A stretch of 64,000 bases of DNA from Mycolicibacterium gilvum (GCF_900454025.1 NZ_UGQM01000001.1:4526001-4590000), one strand, 5' to 3'. Shown: positions 21,301-29,199, counted from the first letter of the stretch. Numbers and translations: made by a program. The notes: generated by a model from the sequence alone, not told the origin.

Positions 21301-22029
21301 CCCGAACACCTGCGGCGAGGCGACGGGAAGATCGGCGTACCAGTCGTAGAACGACGTCATCGCGCCGCCGATCAGGCTGACGAACCTGGCCCCGGCGGCG
21401 TGGCTGACCATCGACATCGCCGGGATCGGCGAGAAGCCCGCGACGCGGTCGGGGCCGTAGGTCTTGATGGTGTGCACGTGTGCGGCGGCGATCATCTCGG
21501 TCGCCTCTGCCCACGTGACCCGCACCAGGCCACCCTTGCCGCGAGCCTGCTGGTAACGCCGCCGCCGCTGCGGATCGGCCTGAATGTCGGCCCACGCCAG
21601 CACCGGATCACCGATGCGCGCCTTGGCTTCCCGGTACATCTCGACGAGCACCCCGCGGGCGTACGGGTAGCGCACCCGCGTCGGCGAATAGGTGTACCAG
21701 GAGAACGCGGCGCCGCGAGGGCACCCGCGGGGCTCGTACTCCGGGCGGTCGGGGCCCACCGAGGGATAGTCGGTCTCCTGGGTCTCCCAGGTGATGATGC
21801 CGTCCTTGACGTAGACCTTCCACGAGCAGGACCCGGTGCAGTTCACCCCGTGGGTGGAGCGCACCACTTTGTCGTGGCTCCACCGGTCACGGTAGAAGAT
21901 GTCTCCGTCGCGCCCGCCGCGGCGCGTGACGGTGCGAAGATCCCCGGAGAACTCCCCGGGAGTGAAGAACCGGCCGCTGCGCGCCAGCAGTTCCTCGACC
22001 CTGCCTCCGGTGCGGGGCGGAGTGCTCAC
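18334..22029 (-). CDS. narG: Respiratory nitrate reductase alpha subunit
   Basis: 1231 aa, matching M. tuberculosis NarG. Binds bis-MGD molybdenum cofactor and reduces nitrate to nitrite at the cytoplasmic face. The FS0 cluster ligands are His60, Cys64, Cys68 and Cys103 (H-x3-C-x3-C-x34-C), and the SFYDWYADLP region supplies the expected Asp molybdenum ligand. GTG at 22029 overlaps the narK stop by 4 bp, with AAGGAGGAAG just before it. The frame runs open to 23295 but that part is antiphase to narK and is not coding. No Tat signal is obvious, as expected for NarG. Confidence 0.97.
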   Translation of the reverse strand: MSTPPRTGGRVEELLARSGRFFTPGEFSGDLRTVTRRGGRDGDIFYRDRWSHDKVVRSTHGVNCTGSCSWKVYVKDGIITWETQETDYPSVGPDRPEYEPRGCPRGAAFSWYTYSPTRVRYPYARGVLVEMYREAKARIGDPVLAWADIQADPQRRRRYQQARGKGGLVRVTWAEATEMIAAAHVHTIKTYGPDRVAGFSPIPAMSMVSHAAGARFVSLIGGAMTSFYDWYADLPVASPQVFGDQTDVPESGDWWDATYLMMWGSNVPVTRTPDAHWMAEVRYRGTKVVSVSPDYADNTKFADEWMPCAAGTDGALAMAMGHVILTENFVRQRVPFFDEYVRTYTDLPFLVKLEERGGVTVPGKMLTAADLGPAYGGENAEFKPALLNLATDSVTVPPGSLGFRYGDEGVGRWNLDLGDVVPALTVATGEVHDGATAAVTLSRFDTVDGHGATMLRGVPVRQVGAHRVCTVFDLMLAQYGVARSGLPGDWPTGYDDVESPYTPAWQEPITGVSAAQATRVAREFARNAEESGGRSMIIMGAGICQWFHGDTTYRAVLAMLLLTGSMGRNGGGWAHYVGQEKCRPVTGWATMGSALDWSRPPRQMPGTSYWYAHTDQWRYDGYRADTLASPTARGRFTGKHTMDVVAAAAAMGWMPFYPQFDRNSLDIADEALAAGRDIPQYVCEKLASGEVTMAVTDPDNPANWPRVLNVWRANLLGSSSKGNEYFLRHLLGTDSNLQATPTPEALRPADVVWPDDIPEGKLDLLMSIDFRMTSTTLLSDVVLPAATWYEKADLSSTDMHPYVHAFSPAIDPPWETRSDYDAFGAVARAFSTLARTHLGTRTDVVLGALQHDTPGAMAYPAGTHRDWRDTGEVPVPGRTIGPIAVVERDYTAIADKWSTLGPLVDTLGLTTKGVTTHPDQEVGELARKFGVLDSGPAAGRPAITTAERMADVILALSGTSNGRLAVEGFRELERRTGRPLAHLAEGSEERRITYADTQARPVPVITSPEWSGSETGGRRYAPFTVNIEQLKPFHTLTGRMHFYLDHDWLEELGEQLPVYRPPLDLGRLFGEPAVGARGELGLTVRYLTPHSKWSIHSEYQDNLFMLSLSRGGPTMWMSPADAAKIEVRDNDWVEAVNRNGVLVCRAIVSHRMPEGVVYVYHAQERTIDVPLTETTGRRGGIHNSLTRLLVKPSHLAGGYAQTAFAFNYLGPTGNQRDEVTVVRRRSQEVVY

Positions 22030-23246
22030 GTGGCTTCCTCCTTGGGTTTCGGCTCGTGGGCGTGTAATCGCATCGCGGTGTAGCCGAACGCGATCAGTGC
22101 GGTCGCGACCAGCAGCGACAGTCCGAGGGTGTAGTCGTTCTCGACGCTGTCGTAGGTGCCGCCCATGACCAACGGCGGGAAGTAGCCGCCGAGTCCGCCT
22201 GCGGCCGCGACGATGCCGGTGACCGATCCGACCGATTTCGCCGGGGCACGCCGGGCTACCCAGGCGAAGACCCCTCCGGTGCCGATGCCCAGGAACAACG
22301 CCAGCGTGATGAAGGTGACGGCGGACCAGAGGTCCGGCGGCGGTTGGAAGATCGCGACGAACGCCGCCGCCGCGGTGCCGGCGAACGAGCCCAGGACGAC
22401 GTACTTCGGCGAAATGCGGTCGGCCAGCATCCCGCCCACGGGGCGGGCCAGCACCGCGGCGAGCGCGAACGCCGCGGTACGCGCGCCGGCGTCGACGGCG
22501 GAGAAGTCGTAGATCGTCTTGATGTAGGTCGGTAGGTAGTTGGAGAAGGCGACGAAGCCACCGAAGACCACCGCGTACAGGAACGACATCTCCCATGTGA
22601 CGGGCAGTTTCGCGGCCGCCTTCAGCTTGGGCATCACCGCGTCGTGGTTCGGCGTGAACTGCGGCGAGTCCCGCATGACCACCAGGCACAGCACCGCGGT
22701 CAACGCCAGCGCCACCGCGATGATGATGTGCGTGGTGAGCAGACCGAACCAGTTGACGAAACGCGGGGTGAAGAACGCCGACATCGCGGTGCCGACCATG
22801 CCCATGCCGAAAACCCCGGTGGCGAACCCCCGCCTTGACGCGTCGTACCAGTGGTTGGCGAACGGGATACCGACGGCGAAAACGGTGCCCGCGATACCGA
22901 GGAAGAGCCCGAACACCACCAGCAGCGGATAGGAGCCGGCAGTGCCCGCGATGCCGACCGCCAGCACCGGGACGATGGAGGCCACGGTCACCACGATGAA
23001 CATCACGCGCCCGCCGAACCGGTCCGTCAGCGGACCCACCACGATCCGGCCCAACGCGCCGACCAGAATCGGGGTCGCCACCAGGACCGACGCCTCGCTG
23101 CTGCTGAGCGACATGTCTGCGGCGTAGGTCGTCGAGAGCGGGCCGATCATGTTCCAGGCCCAGAAGTTGATCGCAGAAACCCAGGTGGCCAAAGCCAGAT
23201 TGAGTCCCCGCCGTGCGCCGATGTCCGGCGTAGTCGCCGTGCTCAC
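22026..23246 (-). CDS. narK2: NarK-type nitrate/nitrite transporter
   Basis: 406 aa MFS protein with about 12 helices. Starts around RRGLNLALATWVSAINFWAWNMIGPLSTTY; the motif GALGRIVVGPLTDRFGGR near residues 75-92 is the MFS loop 2-3 signature, and glycine-rich nitrate-signature helices follow. It imports nitrate (with proton or in exchange for nitrite) for NarG. The GTG at 23246 is preferred because homologues begin about here; the frame continues to 23282. First gene of narK-G-H-J-I. Confidence 0.9.
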   Translation of the reverse strand: MSTATTPDIGARRGLNLALATWVSAINFWAWNMIGPLSTTYAADMSLSSSEASVLVATPILVGALGRIVVGPLTDRFGGRVMFIVVTVASIVPVLAVGIAGTAGSYPLLVVFGLFLGIAGTVFAVGIPFANHWYDASRRGFATGVFGMGMVGTAMSAFFTPRFVNWFGLLTTHIIIAVALALTAVLCLVVMRDSPQFTPNHDAVMPKLKAAAKLPVTWEMSFLYAVVFGGFVAFSNYLPTYIKTIYDFSAVDAGARTAAFALAAVLARPVGGMLADRISPKYVVLGSFAGTAAAAFVAIFQPPPDLWSAVTFITLALFLGIGTGGVFAWVARRAPAKSVGSVTGIVAAAGGLGGYFPPLVMGGTYDSVENDYTLGLSLLVATALIAFGYTAMRLHAHEPKPKEEAT

Positions 23247-23292
23247 CCGCCCAGACAAGCATGTTTGCCCGACGACTTCCACCGATTGGCGA

Positions 23293-23317
23293 CAATTGAA
23301 TTGATCTGGCGCAGATC
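23293..23317. promoter_or_regulatory. Two palindromes upstream of the nar operon
   Basis: CAATTGAATTG (23293-23303, 5-bp arms around one base) abuts GATCTG-gcg-CAGATC (23303-23317). Both lie 45-75 bp upstream of the narK start, where an activator or repressor would act. No good DosR-type box was recognised. Confidence 0.4.
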
Positions 23318-23362
23318 GCGTTTCAGGACCAAGGCGATCCTCACTTCACCGACACCCGCTGT

Positions 23363-23794
23363 TCACCCGTCGGTGTCGGTGCCCGAACCGCTCTGCGTGA
23401 GGTTGTTTCCGGTGAGCAGTCCGACCAGATCAGGCAACCATGCACGATCGGCGGGCACCCACGGCAGGCTCGGGATTTCGTCGGCACGCACCCATCGCAG
23501 CGCACGATGATCGTGGGCCGTCACCGCGCCTCGGGTCCGTGTCACGGCATAGGCGCGCAGTGTCGTCGTCGCACTCAACGCGACATCGGCCCCGATACGC
23601 GGCCCGACCGTCACGTCGATTCCGAGTTCCTCGTTCAGTTCACGGGCGAGCGCGGTCTCGTCGCTCTCCGGGGGCGTGACCTTTCCGCCGGGAAGTTCCC
23701 ACAGCCCGGCGAGCTCCGGCGGGCGGGCGCGCTGGGCCACCAGCAGCGCGCCGTGCTCGATCAGGGCGCCGGCGACCACGATCAGGTTGGACAT
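23363..23794 (-). CDS. mutT2: Nudix hydrolase MutT2 type
   Basis: 143 aa. The Nudix box [25 protein letters not shown] at about residues 35-59 has all catalytic Glu and Gly positions. The family removes oxidised or rare nucleotides (dCTP, 5-methyl-dCTP, 8-oxo-dGTP). Length matches the 141-aa M. tuberculosis MutT2. The ATG at 23794 lies 10 nt from a TATACC hexamer within a palindrome shared with the divergent pterin dehydratase gene. Confidence 0.88.
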   Translation of the reverse strand: MSNLIVVAGALIEHGALLVAQRARPPELAGLWELPGGKVTPPESDETALARELNEELGIDVTVGPRIGADVALSATTTLRAYAVTRTRGAVTAHDHRALRWVRADEIPSLPWVPADRAWLPDLVGLLTGNNLTQSGSGTDTDG

Positions 23795-23800
23795 CGGCGA

Positions 23801-23816
23801 CGACGGTATACCGTCG
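23801..23816. promoter_or_regulatory. Palindromic divergent promoter core for mutT2 and pterin dehydratase
   Basis: CGACGGTATACCGTCG is a perfect 16-bp palindrome. Read in either direction it presents TATACC, ending 10 nt before the mutT2 ATG and 9 nt before the dehydratase ATG. The whole gap between start codons is only 27 bp, so both messages would be leaderless or nearly so. Confidence 0.5.
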
Positions 23817-23821
23817 AAAGC

Positions 23822-24103
23822 ATGGCTGTATTGACTGACGAACAAGTGGACGCCGTTCTGCCCGAGCTCAACGGTTGGGAGCGCGCCGACGGGACGCTGC
23901 GACGATCGGTCGAGTTCCCCGCGTTCCTCGAGGGCATCGACGCGGTCCGGCGCGTCGGCGAGCACGCCGAGAGCAAAGACCATCACCCTGACATCGACAT
24001 CCGTTGGCGCACTGTCACTTTCGCCCTAGTGACACACTCCGAGGGTGGGATCACACAGAAGGATCTGGAGATGGCCCGCGACATCGACGGGATCCTCGGA
24101 TAG
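23822..24103 (+). CDS. Pterin-4a-carbinolamine dehydratase (PCD/DCoH)
   Basis: 93 aa. Motifs [17 protein letters not shown] and the signature [32 protein letters not shown] hold the catalytic His cluster. Dehydrates the 4a-hydroxy pterin released by aromatic hydroxylases; no such hydroxylase is nearby. It matches Rv1159A by position. The last 53 bp overlap the convergent end of pimE. Confidence 0.92.
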   Translation: MAVLTDEQVDAVLPELNGWERADGTLRRSVEFPAFLEGIDAVRRVGEHAESKDHHPDIDIRWRTVTFALVTHSEGGITQKDLEMARDIDGILG

Positions 24104-25160
24104 CGATCCACGCCAGCGTCGCCACCGTGGCGACGATGTAGATCAGGCCGGCCCACGCCAGGTACCACGGTCGGGGGATCACCCAGATCGTCGGCTGCGC
24201 GAAGCTCAGCAGCCACGGCACCCCGACGAGAATCAGCGCCAGCCATCCCCAGCCCAGCACCTTCGCGCCGAGTCGGTCACGCAGCGGTCCGTGCAGCAGC
24301 CAGATCATCAGCGGGATCAGCCACACCCAGTGGTGCGTCCACGAGATCGGCGACAGCAGCAGACCGAACAGCTGCACCACGACGATGCCTCCCAGCCGGT
24401 CCTGCGCGCCGTCGATCGCGCGCCACGCCAGCAGCGCGAGCACTGCGGTCACCGCGACACCGATCAGCACGACCGGGCCGTAGCCGGCGTCGTGGCCCAG
24501 GATCCGCGAGATCCCGCCGCGCCAGGACTGGTTGAACGACGTGCCGACCGGGCCGACGCGGTCGGCGTCACCGAGCAGCTCGGTGAAGTAGAACCGGGTC
24601 TGCTCGCCGACGATGAGCGCGGACACGCCGATCGTCAGCAGGAAGACGGCCGCCGAACACACCACCGCCGCCCAGCGCCGGGCGCCGACGAAGTACAGGC
24701 CCGCGACGGCGGGAGTGAGTTTGATCCCGGCCGCGAGACCCACCAGTAGTCCCGACAGCCACCACCGCGTGCTGTAGACGGCGTACAGGATCGCGAGCAC
24801 CAGCAGGACGTTGACCTGGCCGTAGTCGAACGTGCTGCGCAACGGCTCCGTCCAGATCCCGACCGCCGTCCACAGCATCGCGACACGCCGGTCGCCGCCC
24901 CCGAGCAGCCGCTGGCTGAGCCGCACGACCCCGTAGAGCGCGGCGATGATGCCGATCTGCCACGCGAACGCGACCAGCCCGAACGGCAGCACATGCAGCG
25001 GATAGAACACGACGGCCGCGAACGGCGGATAGGTGAACGGCAGCGGGAAGTCCGGGGTCTGCTCCCCGTAGACGTAGCTGTAGAGCGTGCCCGGACCATC
25101 GAGTTCGGCGGCGCCGCCGACGTAGACGTGCAGGTCGACGAAGTTGGCGCCGTTGGGCAC
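24051..25160 (-). CDS. pimE: Polyprenyl-phosphate-mannose-dependent mannosyltransferase PimE
   Basis: 369 aa from the first standard start (GTG at 25160), but the true protein is probably about 40 residues longer. Multi-helix GT-C glycosyltransferase that adds the fifth, alpha-1,2 mannose in AcPIM5/6 synthesis. Asp near the N-terminus (FVDLHVY) fits the GT-C catalytic loop; [17 protein letters not shown] lies near residue 275. The in-frame upstream sequence encodes another hydrophobic helix ([16 protein letters not shown]) that homologues have, yet no ATG, GTG or TTG precedes it. ATA at 25280 lies 7 nt after TAGAGT. The C-terminus overlaps the pterin dehydratase end by 53 bp. Confidence 0.88.
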   Translation of the reverse strand: MPNGANFVDLHVYVGGAAELDGPGTLYSYVYGEQTPDFPLPFTYPPFAAVVFYPLHVLPFGLVAFAWQIGIIAALYGVVRLSQRLLGGGDRRVAMLWTAVGIWTEPLRSTFDYGQVNVLLVLAILYAVYSTRWWLSGLLVGLAAGIKLTPAVAGLYFVGARRWAAVVCSAAVFLLTIGVSALIVGEQTRFYFTELLGDADRVGPVGTSFNQSWRGGISRILGHDAGYGPVVLIGVAVTAVLALLAWRAIDGAQDRLGGIVVVQLFGLLLSPISWTHHWVWLIPLMIWLLHGPLRDRLGAKVLGWGWLALILVGVPWLLSFAQPTIWVIPRPWYLAWAGLIYIVATVATLAWIAIRGSRRCRGPSPDPSV

Positions 25161-25287
25161 CAGGTAGGTCCACGCCAGTCGCGCGGCGATGCTCAGGATC
25201 AGCAGGAGTGGGGCCGCCGACGCGAGACGGGCTCCCCATCGGGAGCTCGTGGTCGGCGTCGTGGAGTCGGTGGTGTTTATCGGACCG

Positions 25288-25293
25288 ACTCTA
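25288..25293 (-). promoter_or_regulatory. Predicted -10 of pimE
   Basis: Minus-strand TAGAGT matches TAnnnT. Seven bases later, in the pimE frame, is ATA (25280-25278), where a leaderless start codon would be expected. Confidence 0.5.
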
Positions 25294-25439
25294 GCGAGCG
25301 GTCACCGTCTGCCTTCACCTCAGTAACGGTTGGATAAATGCCACTCTTGTCACTTGAGTAACTCTAGTAACAGGCTAGCTTCGGGTGAACGGCATGCCAT
25401 CGATGTCATTCACGGCCGACCAAGATTGGGAGATCTCTG

Positions 25440-26054
25440 ATGCACCGCACCCGGAAACTGTTCGCAACCACGATGTTCGCCGCGGCTGGGGCGGTGTCGG
25501 CCGCGGTGGCGCTCAGCGCCACAGCCACCGCGCAGCCCGCGCCGGCTCCCGCCCCCGCTCCCGAGGTCCCCGGCCTGCCGTTCCTGCAGCAGCTCGCCGC
25601 GAACCCGGCCGCCGCGACGCAGCTGATGCAGGGGTTCGCCAACCTGATGGGCACCGCACCCGCGGCCCCCGCCGCCACCGCGACCGCCGTGCCCGCGACC
25701 CCGGTCACGGGTCCCGGCGCGACGGCCTCGATCACCCTGCCGCAGCCCGCGAATGTGCTGCCGGGCGCGACCGCACTGGGCAACGGCAACGTCACCACGG
25801 TCCCGGCCGGCAACACCACGACGGTTCCGCAGACCGCCCCGGCGGCCCCGGCGTCGCCGCTGACAGGTCTGACCGATCAGCTCGGCATGCCCGGTGGGCT
25901 CGCGTCACTGCTGCCCGCCGGTAACCCGCTGGCAGGTCTGCTACCCGGCGCCGCCACCACGGCCCCGGCCACCACGGTGGCCCCGGCGGCCGTCGCACCG
26001 GCAGCTGCTCCGGCGGTGCCGTCGATGCTCAGCCCGCTCGCGGCCCTGCCGTGA
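25440..26054 (+). CDS. Exported Ala/Pro-rich protein (Rv1158c/Rv1157c type)
   Basis: 204 aa. A Sec signal peptide (basic RTRK, then a hydrophobic core, cleavage near ATAQP at about 31) precedes a Pro/Ala repeat and a low-complexity secreted chain with PLTGL and NPLAGLLPG motifs. No catalytic motif. GGGAG lies about 8 nt before the ATG. It is transcribed together with, or in parallel to, the related gene at 26120. Likely a surface or cell-wall protein of unknown role. Confidence 0.8.
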   Translation: MHRTRKLFATTMFAAAGAVSAAVALSATATAQPAPAPAPAPEVPGLPFLQQLAANPAAATQLMQGFANLMGTAPAAPAATATAVPATPVTGPGATASITLPQPANVLPGATALGNGNVTTVPAGNTTTVPQTAPAAPASPLTGLTDQLGMPGGLASLLPAGNPLAGLLPGAATTAPATTVAPAAVAPAAAPAVPSMLSPLAALP

Positions 26055-26119
26055 CGCTGGGCTGAACCAGGCCAGCTGTAGTCACCGAAGTCACTGCACC
26101 ACAGACGTATTGGGGGATC

Positions 26120-27154
26120 ATGTCCACGACCGGAAGCAAGGCTATGACGAAGACCCGGCTCACCACCGCGCTGGCGGTGTGCTCTTCTGCGGTGCTGCTG
26201 ACGGTCGGCGTGGCCGGACCGGCGAACGCCGACCCCACGGCGCCGCTGCCGGCCCCGCTGCCGATCGACGGGCTCCAGGCCCCCGGCCTGCCCGCCGTGC
26301 AGAGCCTGGGACCGGTGATCCAGCAGGCGGCCTCTGATCCCACCAATGCGGCATCGATGTTGATGGCCGCCGCCGCGGTGTTCGCAGGGGACATGGCGGT
26401 GCCGAAGCCGTCCCGCGACGTCGCGTCGGCGGTCAACCAGTTCGTCGCGCAGCCCGTCGCGCATGTGCCGGCCACCGGCGCGGTTCCGGGGTTCGAGGCG
26501 CACCTACCCGCCGGCGTCGACCCCCGTCATGTGCTCGGGCCAGCCCCGGAGGCGGTTCCGCAGGCGCTTCTCGAGGTCGCGCATGCTCCCGCGGCCGCCG
26601 CGGCACCCGGTCCGGCACCGGCACCGGGCCCGGCCCCCGAGGTCGCGACTCCTGTCGCGGCGCCGGTCGCCGATCCGGCGGCGCCGGCCGCCGCTCCCGT
26701 CACGCCGGCCGCCAACCCCGCCGGTGCGCCCGGCCTGGGCCCGAACGCGCCCGTCACGCAGGATTTCCTGTACCCGTCGATCAGCAACGGGTGCCTGTCC
26801 GACGGCGGCAACGTCCTCGCGACGGCGATCTCGGTGGCCGGCCCGGCGACGATCCCGCTGCCCGGCCCCGGCCCCGGCCAGACGGCCTACGTCTTCACCG
26901 CGATCGGCACGCCCGGACCGGCCGCCGAGCAGAAGCTGCCCCTGAACGCGACGTGGGTGAACCTCACCACCGGAAAGTCGGGCAGCGTCACCCTCAAGCC
27001 GCGTCCGGACATGAACCCGAACGGGCCGACCACGCTGACCGCCATCGCCGACACGGGATCGGGCAGCATCATGTCGACGGTCTTCGGTCAGGTCACCACG
27101 ACCGAGAAGCAGTGCCAGTTCATGCCGACGATCGGCTCGACCGTCGTCCCCTGA
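26120..27154 (+). CDS. Exported Ala/Pro-rich protein, Rv1157c-like
   Basis: 344 aa. The signal peptide ends near GPANADP at about residue 38. A Pro/Ala-rich middle (about 150-205) links to a C-terminal globular domain (about 210-344) beginning TQDFLYPSISNGCLSDGGNVLATA, with two Cys that could form a disulfide. The GGGGGA before the ATG supports the start; an internal ATG (MTKTRLTT) is also possible. Unknown function, conserved in mycobacteria as Rv1157c. Confidence 0.82.
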   Translation: MSTTGSKAMTKTRLTTALAVCSSAVLLTVGVAGPANADPTAPLPAPLPIDGLQAPGLPAVQSLGPVIQQAASDPTNAASMLMAAAAVFAGDMAVPKPSRDVASAVNQFVAQPVAHVPATGAVPGFEAHLPAGVDPRHVLGPAPEAVPQALLEVAHAPAAAAAPGPAPAPGPAPEVATPVAAPVADPAAPAAAPVTPAANPAGAPGLGPNAPVTQDFLYPSISNGCLSDGGNVLATAISVAGPATIPLPGPGPGQTAYVFTAIGTPGPAAEQKLPLNATWVNLTTGKSGSVTLKPRPDMNPNGPTTLTAIADTGSGSIMSTVFGQVTTTEKQCQFMPTIGSTVVP

Positions 27155-27160
27155 GGGAGC

Positions 27161-27225
27161 CTCGCGAGCGTGCACTCACGGTAGTGGAACCGCGCGATTC
27201 ACTACCGTGAGTGCAGTTTCGCGAG
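27161..27225. repeat. Palindrome C between convergent genes
   Basis: Inverted repeat with 26-nt arms (27161-27186, 27200-27225) and a 13-nt loop. The inner 16 bp (CACTACCGTGAGTGCA) and outer 7 bp (CTCGCGAG half) pair perfectly; three mismatches lie between. It separates the Rv1157c-like gene from a convergent DUF1059 gene and is a likely two-way terminator. Confidence 0.75.
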
Positions 27226-27228
27226 AGG

Positions 27229-27375
27229 TCAGTAGGCCATGAAGAGGATGGCGTCGCGGTCGTAGTCGCGGCCGGGGTGCACCTCCGACAGGTGGGCCTG
27301 GGCCTTCTCGACGAGATCCTCCTCGTCCTTACCGGTGATCGCTTCGCCGCAGGGGCAGTTCAGGTGAGTCTTCAT
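27229..27375 (-). CDS. DUF1059 family small protein
   Basis: 48 aa, too short for many gene finders. MKTHLNCPCGEAITGKDEEDLVEKAQAHL carries the two Cys (CPC) and the C-terminal HPGRDYDRDAILFMAY tail typical of DUF1059. ATG at 27375, stop TGA at 27229. It probably binds metal through CPC; function unknown. The stop is 4 bp from palindrome C. Confidence 0.75.
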   Translation of the reverse strand: MKTHLNCPCGEAITGKDEEDLVEKAQAHLSEVHPGRDYDRDAILFMAY

Positions 27376-27425
27376 ACGCACCACTTTGGCACAGCGACCG
27401 TCGCGCGATGAGACAAGATCTCAAC

Positions 27426-28085
27426 ATGGACCTGTACGACGTGATGCGCACGACCGGCGCGGTCCGCCAGTTCACCGGCGACCCCCTGCCCGACGACGTC
27501 CTGCGGCGCATTCTGGACCACGCGCGGTTCGCCCCGAGCGGCGGCAACCGGCAGGGCGTGCACGTGATCGCGGTGCGCGACGTCGCGACCCGCCGGGCCC
27601 TCGCCGAACTGAGCCGGACGGGTGCGCGACGCTACCTGGCGCAGAAACACAACGGCGAAGGGCCGTGGAACCCATTGCGCCCCATGAAGGTCACCGCCGA
27701 CGAAGTCGCCGCCATCGAGGTGCCGGAGCAGATGACGGCCCCGCTGCTGACGGCGGCCGTAGTGCTGGTGTTCTCCGTCGACCTCGACGTGGTCGCCGCA
27801 ATCGATCAGGACCTCGACCGCATCGGCCTCGTCGCCGGGGCCTCGGTGTACCCGTTCGTGTGGAACGTCCTGCTCGCCGCGCGCAACGAAGGCTTCGGCG
27901 GCGTGCTGACCACGATGGCCGTCGCCGAGGAGCCGCGCGTCAAGGAGTTGCTCGGCCTGCCCGACGAACACGCCGTCGCGGCGATCGTGCCGATGGGGCG
28001 CCCGCTCCGCCAGGTCACGAAGCTGACCCGCAGACCGGTCGCCGAGTTTGCCACCCGGGAGAATTTCGACGGCGAGTCTCTGTGA
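27426..28085 (+). CDS. Nitroreductase family flavoprotein
   Basis: 219 aa. LYDVMRTTGAVRQFTGDPLPDDVLRRILDHARFAPSGGNRQ is the nitroreductase FMN-binding N-terminus; GFGGVLTTMAVAEEPRVKELLGLPD is the matching C-terminal motif. It should reduce nitro, quinone or enone substrates with NAD(P)H. ATG at 27426 is preferred to the upstream in-frame start at 27408. Substrate unknown. Confidence 0.85.
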   Translation: MDLYDVMRTTGAVRQFTGDPLPDDVLRRILDHARFAPSGGNRQGVHVIAVRDVATRRALAELSRTGARRYLAQKHNGEGPWNPLRPMKVTADEVAAIEVPEQMTAPLLTAAVVLVFSVDLDVVAAIDQDLDRIGLVAGASVYPFVWNVLLAARNEGFGGVLTTMAVAEEPRVKELLGLPDEHAVAAIVPMGRPLRQVTKLTRRPVAEFATRENFDGESL

Positions 28086-28116
28086 CCGCACGCGCCCGAC
28101 GTGAGACCTTGGCAAG

Positions 28117-28512
28117 GTGGCGGTCACGTTGGGGTATGCGACGGCCGTCCCCGGCTGCGCGGACCTCGACGACCAGCTCGCGGCGCTGACGGCCGCGGGC
28201 GTGGACCCGCGGCGGGTCTTCACCGACAGGACACCCGGCTCCGCGGACAAGATGCGCGCCGGGATGCTGGCACTGCTCAGCTACGCGCGCGCCGGCGACG
28301 TCGTCGTCGTGGCGGCTCTGGAACGGCTGGGCCGCTCGGCCGCCGAGGTCACGCGTACGGTCGCCGACCTCACCACCCGGGGCATCACGCTGCGCTGCCT
28401 CGCCGACGGCCTCGACACCGCGACCTCCACCGGCCGGGTCGTCGCCAAGGTGCTCACCGACCTGGCGTCGCTCGACGCGCCGGACTCCGTCGAGAGTGCG
28501 CACAGGGCGTGA
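28117..28512 (+). CDS. Resolvase-like N-terminal domain protein lacking the nucleophile
   Basis: 131 aa. The fold resembles the serine recombinase catalytic domain: LGYATAV at the strand-1 position, DQLAALTAAGV, RRVFTDRTPGSADKMRAGMLALLSYARAGDVVVVAALERLGRSAAEV. The LERLGR segment keeps the arginine-bearing helix. But the RVS motif that carries the catalytic Ser is TAV here, and no helix-turn-helix follows. It is therefore probably not an active recombinase. It starts at GTG 32 bp after the nitroreductase. Confidence 0.7.
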   Translation: MAVTLGYATAVPGCADLDDQLAALTAAGVDPRRVFTDRTPGSADKMRAGMLALLSYARAGDVVVVAALERLGRSAAEVTRTVADLTTRGITLRCLADGLDTATSTGRVVAKVLTDLASLDAPDSVESAHRA

Positions 28513-28554
28513 TCGCGGCCGTCTCGGCGATCTGACCGCACGCTCGCGACGAGC

Positions 28555-29139
28555 TCAGACCTTGGCGGCCTTCGCGGCCTTCGCTGCGGCCTTCGCTTCC
28601 TTCTTGTACGCCCGCACCTTCTGCAGCGACCCCGGATCCTTCACATCCGCCACCGACATGTGACTGCCCGCCTTGCCGTAGTCACCGGCCGCGGCCCGCC
28701 ATCCCTTGGCGTCGACGCCGTACTGCTTGCCGAGCAGGGCGAGGAAGATCTTGGCCTTCTGTTCCCCGAAACCCGGGAGCGCCTTGAGCCGGCGCAACAC
28801 CTCTTTGCCGTCGGCGCCATCGGACCACAGCGCCGATGCGTCTCCGCCGTACTCGTCGACGATCACCTGCGCCAGCGCCTGCACCCGCTTCGACATCGAG
28901 CCCGGAAACCGGTGCACCGCAGGCGATTGCGCGCACAGCGCGGTGAACGCCTCGGGGTCGTGGTCGGCGATCGTCTCGGCGTCGAAGCTGCCCATGCGGT
29001 CGGCGATCTTCTTCGGCCCCGCGAACGCCACTTCCATCGGTATCTGCTGATCGAGCAGCATCCCGACCAGAAGCGCGAACGGATTGGCCTCCAGCAACTC
29101 GTCGGCCGCGGGGTCCTGAACCAACTGCAGTTTCGCCAC
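28555..29139 (-). CDS. HhH-GPD family protein (DNA glycosylase-like)
   Basis: 194 aa, Rv1156-like (the uncharacterised HhH-GPD family I know as TIGR03252). NPFALLVGMLLDQQIPMEVA near residue 20 is the first HhH-GPD helix; LPGFGEQKAKIFLALLGKQYGV near 125 is the helix-hairpin-helix. No C-terminal iron-sulfur Cys cluster, and the usual catalytic Asp is not obvious. The Lys/Ala tail (about 178-194) should bind DNA. The GTG start lies 6 nt after TAGACT on the minus strand, so it is probably leaderless. Confidence 0.82.
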   Translation of the reverse strand: MAKLQLVQDPAADELLEANPFALLVGMLLDQQIPMEVAFAGPKKIADRMGSFDAETIADHDPEAFTALCAQSPAVHRFPGSMSKRVQALAQVIVDEYGGDASALWSDGADGKEVLRRLKALPGFGEQKAKIFLALLGKQYGVDAKGWRAAAGDYGKAGSHMSVADVKDPGSLQKVRAYKKEAKAAAKAAKAAKV

Positions 29140-29145
29140 GTGGCC

Positions 29146-29199
29146 AGTCTAGGACGGTGTCCGCGAACCCGTGACCGGCCATCGCGTCCGGCGTAACCT
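29146..29199. promoter_or_regulatory. Divergent -10 hexamers for the HhH-GPD and FMN-barrel genes
   Basis: Minus strand TAGACT (29146-29151) is 6 nt before GTG 29139. Plus strand TAACCT (29194-29199) is 7 nt before GTG 29207. Both suit leaderless transcription; no ribosome sites are seen. Confidence 0.5.

Noticed and set aside
18448-22083. 1211-codon open frame antisense to narG
   Set aside because: It mirrors the codon periodicity of narG, has no family motif and is a normal high-GC shadow.
23318-23350. DosR-like box before narK
   Set aside because: GGACCAAGGCGATCC resembles the motif only weakly; two half-sites mismatch.
25500-26720. Pro/Ala tandem repeats as DNA repeats
   Set aside because: They reflect protein low complexity (GCC/CCG codons), not a DNA repeat unit.
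28513-28554. Hairpin between the resolvase-like and HhH-GPD genes
   Set aside because: CACGCTCGCGAC has partial symmetry only; no long stem.
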